Source of the DNA: CAVDHB01 sp963608705
Lineage (GTDB): Bacteria; Bacteroidota; Bacteroidia; Bacteroidales; Bacteroidaceae
Reading direction: 5' to 3'
Assembly (NCBI GenBank): GCA_963608705.1
Contig: CAVDHB010000059.1
Coordinates: 1-19,098 of the forward strand
DNA: 19,098 bases
A program made the translations under genes and the position numbers. Numbering within the stretch: the first letter of the stretch is position 1; each line of letters opens with the position of its first letter. This document shows positions 14,449 through 19,098 of the stretch, in pieces. The notes beneath the pieces are model-generated. The model made no database searches. It had not been told where the DNA came from and was given only the letters and a program-made list of their open reading frames with translations.

Positions 14449-15156
14449 ATGAGTTTACAGACGACAATAGACACATTGAACACTCGCTTCGAGGGAAAAG
14501 AACCGCAAGCCTTGCTGAACTATCTCTTCGAGACGTATGGAGACAGAGTGGCACTGGCTTCCAGCTTAGGACTGGAAGACCAGGCACTGACAGACATGTG
14601 GGTGAAAGTGGACAAGAAAGCGCGTATCTTCACATTGGATACCGGGCGTTTCTTTCCCGAAACCTACAACCTTATAGACAAGACCAACCTGACTTACGAT
14701 ATAAAGATGGAGGTATTCTTCCCAGAGCGGAAAGGGGTGGAAGAGTATGTCCGGAAAAATGGAATCAACGCCTTCTACGAGAGCATTGAACTACGCCACG
14801 CTTGCTGCGCCTGCCGGAAGCTGGAACCCTTGAAACGAGCGTTGTCCACGTTGGATGTGTGGATTTGCGGACTCCGAAAGGGACAGTCTGTGACCCGCAA
14901 AGAAGAGCGTTTAGTGGAATGGGACAAAAATAACAACCTTATCAAGGTGAATCCGCTGATTGACTGGACGGAAGAGCAAGTATGGGACTACATTCATCGG
15001 CATCATGTACCATACAATCCGCTGCACGACAAAGGATTTCCCTCCATCGGTTGCCAGCCTTGCACCCGTGCGGTGAAGACTGGCGAGGACATCCGCTCGG
15101 GCAGATGGTGGTGGGAAGACCCCGACCACCGGGAATGCGGACTGCACCAGCGTTGA
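14449..15156 (+). CDS. cysH: Adenosine 5'-phosphosulfate (APS) reductase, iron-sulfur type
   Basis: This cytoplasmic enzyme of the CysH family reduces activated sulfate to sulfite. It shows the nucleotide loop SSLGLEDQ (38-45), TLDTGRFFPET (62-72) and the C-terminal catalytic cysteine in ECGLH (C230). The cysteine pair CC (C119-C120, in ACCACRKLEPL) and GCQPC (C202, C205) are the ligands of the [4Fe-4S] cluster that marks APS reductases. The cluster-free PAPS reductases lack them. That agrees with the absence of an APS kinase gene (cysC) in this cluster. Length of 235 is normal. GAGGAACGG lies ahead of the ATG. The next gene starts 27 bases after the stop. Confidence 0.92.
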   Translation: MSLQTTIDTLNTRFEGKEPQALLNYLFETYGDRVALASSLGLEDQALTDMWVKVDKKARIFTLDTGRFFPETYNLIDKTNLTYDIKMEVFFPERKGVEEYVRKNGINAFYESIELRHACCACRKLEPLKRALSTLDVWICGLRKGQSVTRKEERLVEWDKNNNLIKVNPLIDWTEEQVWDYIHRHHVPYNPLHDKGFPSIGCQPCTRAVKTGEDIRSGRWWWEDPDHRECGLHQR

Positions 15157-15183
15157 CAATATCCATACACTAAGATCAAAAGA

Positions 15184-15651
15184 ATGAACAAGCCACATAA
15201 CTTCTTACCCATCGCCATTGACATTCATGGAAAAAAGATAGTCATGATAGGTGGTGGAAAAGTGGGATTCCACAAGGCTTCCGTGATGCGTCGTTTCACG
15301 GACAGTCTTACGGTAATTTCCAAGACCTTTCAAGAAGGCTTTCAGTCCTTGCCTTTCACGCTGGTGGAAAAAGCCTACGCACCGTCCGACTTGGACGGAG
15401 CATGGATGGTGTACGCCTGTACGGAGAATCGTGAGCTGAACGCCCGTATCAAAGCGGATGCCGAGCAAAGACATATTCTCTGCTCAGTGTGCGACGACCC
15501 GGACTTGTGCGATTTCGTCTCCCCTGCGATTTACAAGGAGGGAGACATAAGCATTGCGGTCACATCGAACGCAAAGGATGTACGCCGCTCTATCCGTATG
15601 CGGAACAAGATTGGCGAATGGCTGAAAACGACACATGCTACTAACGAGTAA
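15184..15651 (+). CDS. Precorrin-2 dehydrogenase (siroheme synthase N-terminal type)
   Basis: This protein should oxidise precorrin-2 to sirohydrochlorin with NAD and may also insert iron, as yeast Met8 does. It has the Rossmann glycine loop MIGGGKVGFHKA (21-32), the CDDPDLCDF stretch (103-111) where the catalytic aspartate of CysG-type enzymes lies, and a Met8-like AVTSNAKDVRRSIRMRNKI region. At 155 residues it matches only the dehydrogenase part of CysG; the methyltransferase sits in the fusion gene upstream. Cysteines at 100, 103 and 109 are close together, but I would not claim a metal site. No separate ferrochelatase is present here. It starts behind ACTAAGATCAA, the same 11 bases that precede the sulfite reductase. 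Confidence 0.87.
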   Translation: MNKPHNFLPIAIDIHGKKIVMIGGGKVGFHKASVMRRFTDSLTVISKTFQEGFQSLPFTLVEKAYAPSDLDGAWMVYACTENRELNARIKADAEQRHILCSVCDDPDLCDFVSPAIYKEGDISIAVTSNAKDVRRSIRMRNKIGEWLKTTHATNE

Positions 15652-15674
15652 AAATAATCAAAACAGAATACACA

Positions 15675-16586
15675 ATGAATGAACAGTACAATCTCAACCA
15701 TTTGAAAGAGTTGGAGGCGGAATCCATCCACATCATCCGTGAGGTGGCTTCCGAGTTCGAAAACCCTGTGATGCTGTACAGCATCGGAAAAGACTCCCAA
15801 GTGATGGCGCACTTAGCGGAGAAAGCCTTTTATCCTGGCCGTCCGCCTTTCCCCTTGTTGCACGTGGACACAAAATGGAAATTCCATGAAATGATTGAGT
15901 TCCGCGATAACTACGCAAAGACTCATGGATGGAATCTGCTGACTTATAGCAACATGGAAGCATTCAATGCAGGAGTAGGTCCTTTCGCCTCTGGCAGTAA
16001 AGTACACACAGACTTGATGAAGACACAGGCTTTGCTGCAAGCGTTGGCCAAGTACAAGTTTGACGCTGCCTTCGGAGGTGCGCGTAGGGATGAGGAGAAA
16101 TCCCGCGCCAAAGAACGCATCTTCTCTTTCCGCAACAAATTCAACCAATGGGATCCCAAGAACCAGCGTCCGGAATTGTGGGACATCTACAACACAATGG
16201 TACACAAGGGAGAGAGCATCCGTGTGTTCCCGCTCAGCAACTGGACGGAACTGGACATCTGGCAGTACATCCGTTTGGAGCATATTCCCGTAGTGTCACT
16301 GTATTTCGCCAAGGAGCGACCAGTGGTACGTTATGACAACCAGTGGATTATGCCGGACGACGACCGTCTGCCCGCCGACTTGAAACCCAAAATCGAGAAA
16401 AAGACAGTGCGTTTCCGCACATTGGGATGCTGGCCGCTGACAGGTGCCGTGGAAAGCAATGCCGACACCATCGAGAAAATCGTGGAGGAAATGATGACCA
16501 CCCGCAAGAGTGAGCGTACCACCCGTGTAATCGACTATGACGAGAACTCCAGCATGGAGGAGAAGAAACGGGAAGGTTATTTCTAA
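15675..16586 (+). CDS. cysD: Sulfate adenylyltransferase subunit 2 (ATP sulfurylase, catalytic)
   Basis: With CysN this cytoplasmic subunit joins ATP and sulfate to form APS. It has the PP-loop YSIGKDSQVM (35-44), where many CysD proteins have KDSSVM. Other family marks are HVDTKWKFHEMIEFRD, FGGARRDEEKSRAKERIFSFR (middle), LSNWTELDIWQYI and LGCWPLTGAVES. The end SMEEKKREGYF is typical. Length of 303 fits E. coli CysD (302). It starts 23 bases after the dehydrogenase stop, and cysN follows within about 20 bases, so the two subunits are co-expressed. Confidence 0.96.
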   Translation: MNEQYNLNHLKELEAESIHIIREVASEFENPVMLYSIGKDSQVMAHLAEKAFYPGRPPFPLLHVDTKWKFHEMIEFRDNYAKTHGWNLLTYSNMEAFNAGVGPFASGSKVHTDLMKTQALLQALAKYKFDAAFGGARRDEEKSRAKERIFSFRNKFNQWDPKNQRPELWDIYNTMVHKGESIRVFPLSNWTELDIWQYIRLEHIPVVSLYFAKERPVVRYDNQWIMPDDDRLPADLKPKIEKKTVRFRTLGCWPLTGAVESNADTIEKIVEEMMTTRKSERTTRVIDYDENSSMEEKKREGYF

Positions 16587-16607
16587 TCTTTATAAATGAC
16601 GTATAAT

Positions 16608-18077
16608 ATGAGCAACGAAACTAAGAAAAATTTCTCTATAGAAGAATACCTGGACAACGACGAGAAGAAAGACCAGCTCCGTTTCCTGACCGCAGGCTCG
16701 GTGGACGACGGTAAATCCACACTGATTGGCCGTCTGCTGTTCGACAGCAAGAAAATCTACGAAGACCAATTGGACGCACTGGAGAGAGACAGCAAGCGGA
16801 TGGGTAACGCAGGAGAACATATCGACTACGCCTTACTGTTAGACGGACTGAAAGCGGAACGTGAGGAGGGTATCACTATTGACGTGGCGTACCGCTATTT
16901 CTCCACGAACAAACGTAAGTTCATCATTGCGGACGCTCCCGGACACGAGCAATACACCCGCAACATGATTACGGGAGGTTCCACGGCCAACTTGGCCATC
17001 ATTCTGATAGACGCCCGTAACGGTGTGTTGACTCAGACTCGCCGCCATACCTTCCTGGTGTCCTTGTTAGGCATCAAGCATGTGGTACTGGCCGTGAACA
17101 AGATGGATTTGGTAGATTTTTCCGAGGACAGATTCAATGAAATCCTGAAAGAGTACATGGAGTTTGTAAAACCGTTAGGCATCGAGGACATCTACCCCAT
17201 TCCGTTGTCCGCTTTAGACGGAGACAATGTGGTGGAGAAATCCGACCGCACACCGTGGTACAAAGGAAAATCGCTGATTGAGTACTTGGAGACAGTGCCC
17301 ATCGACACAGACCGTAATTACAAGCATTTCCGTTTCCCTGTGCAATATGTGCTGCGTCCCAACTTGAATTTCCGCGGCTTCAGTGGAAAGGTAGCATCCG
17401 GCGTGATTCGTCCGGGTGATGAGGTAATGGCTCTTCCTTCCGGAAAACGTTCCAAGGTAAAACGCATCGTCACGGCAGACGGAGACTTGAAAGAGGCGTT
17501 CCCTCCCTTGTCTGTGACCCTCACCTTGGAGGACGAGATAGACGTTTCACGTGGGGAAATGCTGGTACATCCCCTGGATTTGCCGCAGATAGACCGTCAT
17601 GTGGAAGCCACGCTCGTGTGGATGGACGAGGAACCGATGGACATCCGCAAGAACTTCTACATCAAACAGACCACCAACCTGAGCCGTGTGAACATCAATC
17701 ACATCAAATACAAGATTGACGTGAACACCATGGAGCATCTCAGCGTGGAAAACGGCAAGCTGAAAGAAAAGGATGTGCCATTGAAGCTGAACCAGATAGC
17801 AGACATCACCCTGACTTCTTCCAAGGAGCTGTTCTTCGACCCCTATAAAGAGAACAAAGCGACCGGCGCTTTCATTCTCATCGACCCGATTACCTACAAC
17901 ACCTGTGCCGTGGGTATGATTAAGGGCAAGGCCACTTCGGGAGATGTGGACGAGGTGGATGACACCCCTGTACTGAACTTGAAGAAATTAGGCATTCCCG
18001 AAAGCCAGTACGAGGTAGTGGAAAAGGTCGTGAAGGAATTAGGCCGTCAAGGCTTGGGCATCCGTATCGAAAAGTAA
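16608..18077 (+). CDS. cysN: Sulfate adenylyltransferase subunit 1 (GTPase)
   Basis: This GTPase drives APS formation by CysD. Counting from the earlier ATG at 16596, the G1 loop is GSVDDGKST (34-42), G3 is DAPGH (113-117) and G4 is NKMD (168-171), followed by elongation-factor-like beta-barrel domains. I prefer the start at 16608 (MSNETKK), which gives 489 residues and sits nearer the conserved region; 16596 adds only MTYN. No APS kinase domain is fused at the C-terminus, which ends GRQGLGIRIEK, so unlike NodQ-type proteins it cannot make PAPS. Confidence 0.95.
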   Translation: MSNETKKNFSIEEYLDNDEKKDQLRFLTAGSVDDGKSTLIGRLLFDSKKIYEDQLDALERDSKRMGNAGEHIDYALLLDGLKAEREEGITIDVAYRYFSTNKRKFIIADAPGHEQYTRNMITGGSTANLAIILIDARNGVLTQTRRHTFLVSLLGIKHVVLAVNKMDLVDFSEDRFNEILKEYMEFVKPLGIEDIYPIPLSALDGDNVVEKSDRTPWYKGKSLIEYLETVPIDTDRNYKHFRFPVQYVLRPNLNFRGFSGKVASGVIRPGDEVMALPSGKRSKVKRIVTADGDLKEAFPPLSVTLTLEDEIDVSRGEMLVHPLDLPQIDRHVEATLVWMDEEPMDIRKNFYIKQTTNLSRVNINHIKYKIDVNTMEHLSVENGKLKEKDVPLKLNQIADITLTSSKELFFDPYKENKATGAFILIDPITYNTCAVGMIKGKATSGDVDEVDDTPVLNLKKLGIPESQYEVVEKVVKELGRQGLGIRIEK

Positions 18078-18082
18078 GCCGC

Positions 18083-18895
18083 ATGAACCAGCAATATCTA
18101 TGGGTGGCCGTGAAAGCGGCGGTAGAAGCAGGAAGAAAGATTCTGGACATCTACAATGACCCGAAAGCGGATTTCCACATCGAGAAAAAGGCCGACAACT
18201 CGCCTGTCACCATCGCCGACAAAGCGGCGAACGCATTGATTACGGAAAGGTTGGAGGCATCCACCCCCTACCCTATTCTGAGCGAGGAAGGACTGCACGC
18301 TCCTTACGACAGCCGCAAAGACTGGCCCTCCATGTGGGTGGTAGACCCCTTGGACGGCACAAAGGAGTTCATCAAACGCAACGGGGAGTTCACCGTGAAC
18401 ATAGCCTGGGTGCAAGGACACAGTGCGGAAGCGGGTGTCATCTACATCCCGGTGCGAAAGGAGTTGTATATCGGGGACACCACAAAAGGAGCTTTCCGGT
18501 TGCGGAATGTGGAGACTCTTTCCGAGGAGGATTCGCTGGATAAATTAAGGGAGAAAGCCGAACGGTTGCCCTTGGCGGAGGGACACACAGGCTACATAGT
18601 AGTGGCCAGCCGTTCCTTTCTGAACGCCGAGACGGAAGCTTTCATCGACTCCTTGCGTCCTACGCATCCGAACATCCAGACACTTTCCAGAGGAAGTTCC
18701 CTGAAGATATGCGCCGTGGCTGAAGGCAGTGCCGACATCTACCCTCGTTTCGCCCCCACCATGGAATGGGACACCGCCGCAGGACACGCCATCGTCAAAG
18801 CTGCGGGAGGCGAGATTGTGCAAACTGACGGCCACACGCCACTGCAATACAACAAGGAAGATTTACATAATCCGTACTTCATCGTGAAGCGATAA
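18083..18895 (+). CDS. cysQ: 3'(2'),5'-bisphosphate nucleotidase
   Basis: CysQ belongs to the inositol monophosphatase superfamily and removes the 3' phosphate from PAP (and PAPS), usually with magnesium and at or near the membrane. Metal-site motifs are DPLDGTKEFIKR (about 92-103) and EWDTAAGHAI (about 231-240), with ILSEEG (near 69-74) giving the first acidic ligand. At 270 residues it is normal for CysQ (246 in E. coli). It starts 5 bases after the cysN stop, likely translationally coupled. Its presence is slightly odd in a cluster that looks built around APS, not PAPS; PAP made by phosphopantetheinyl transfer could still need clearing. Confidence 0.94.
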   Translation: MNQQYLWVAVKAAVEAGRKILDIYNDPKADFHIEKKADNSPVTIADKAANALITERLEASTPYPILSEEGLHAPYDSRKDWPSMWVVDPLDGTKEFIKRNGEFTVNIAWVQGHSAEAGVIYIPVRKELYIGDTTKGAFRLRNVETLSEEDSLDKLREKAERLPLAEGHTGYIVVASRSFLNAETEAFIDSLRPTHPNIQTLSRGSSLKICAVAEGSADIYPRFAPTMEWDTAAGHAIVKAAGGEIVQTDGHTPLQYNKEDLHNPYFIVKR

Positions 18896-18899
18896 ATTT

Positions 18900-18935
18900 A
18901 ATCGGGAAGAAAACTATGATGTTTTCTTCCTGATT
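18900..18935 (+). terminator. Terminator of the sulfate cluster
   Basis: Positions 18900-18914 and 18921-18935 form a 15-pair stem with one G-U and a 6-base loop (TATGAT), followed by ATTTTCCTGCCTTTT. It starts 4 bases after the cysQ stop. It fits a strong rightward terminator, and the near-perfect symmetry might let it work in both directions. Confidence 0.8.
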
Positions 18936-19098
18936 ATTTTCCTGCCTTTTACTATATAACACTTTTTATCTTGCCTTCTTTTGTCGTTTATATTACCAAT
19001 TGATATTAATCCATTAAAGAACAATCAGTTATTGGGTTATATAGTATGAACTATAATAAGAAAACTGCATACGGTTAACGATAATTAGCATAATCATG
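18936..19098. other. AT-rich end of the window, no gene seen
   Basis: This stretch is AT-rich without a reading frame of note on either strand and without a clear TAnnTTTG box. The last three bases are ATG, which could begin a rightward gene beyond the window, but nothing supports that. Confidence 0.5.

Noticed and set aside
15184..15651. Truncated cysG
   Set aside because: The length is normal for a stand-alone precorrin-2 dehydrogenase and the methyltransferase is supplied by the fusion gene upstream.

Overview
The window looks like chromosomal DNA of a member of the Bacteroidota, most likely the order Bacteroidales. The protein families point there: a type II thymidine kinase, an RluB-type pseudouridine synthase with a long Gly/Asn/Arg/Tyr-rich front end, and HU-like DNA-binding remnants. 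So do several sites that fit the Bacteroidota promoter pattern (-7 TAnnTTTG, sometimes with an upstream TTTG). I cannot name the genus.

Layout. Positions 1-700 hold no intact gene: an AT-rich end, a long hairpin, a 28-bp palindrome and a broken HU-like gene. Positions 766-5311 carry three housekeeping genes on the minus strand, transcribed purB, then the rluB-like gene, then asnS. Positions 5312-5675 are a divergent promoter region holding two more copies of the palindrome. The thymidine kinase gene tdk (5676-6284) reads to the right.

From 6413 to 18895 runs one tightly packed rightward cluster, probably an operon, for assimilatory sulfate reduction. Its order is: PstB-like ATPase, ferredoxin-type sulfite reductase with a C-terminal TusA-like domain, PstS-like lipoprotein, PstC-like and PstA-like permeases, a HemC(short)-CobA-HemD fusion, an iron-sulfur APS reductase (cysH), a precorrin-2 dehydrogenase, cysD, cysN and cysQ. 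It starts behind a Bacteroidota-type -7 box and a striking tandem 20-bp repeat, and ends in a strong hairpin.

Read as a pathway: the ABC transporter would bring in an oxyanion (sulfate by context). CysD/CysN would make APS and CysH would reduce APS directly to sulfite; no APS kinase gene is present here. The sulfite reductase would make sulfide. The fusion protein and the dehydrogenase would supply its siroheme. CysQ would clear 3'-phosphoadenosine nucleotides. The points most worth testing are the PstSCAB-like transporter with altered anion-site residues in a sulfate operon, the HemC segment lacking the cofactor-cysteine domain, the sulfite reductase-TusA fusion, the candidate operator at 6315-6356, and a stop codon that appears to clip the end of the HemD domain.
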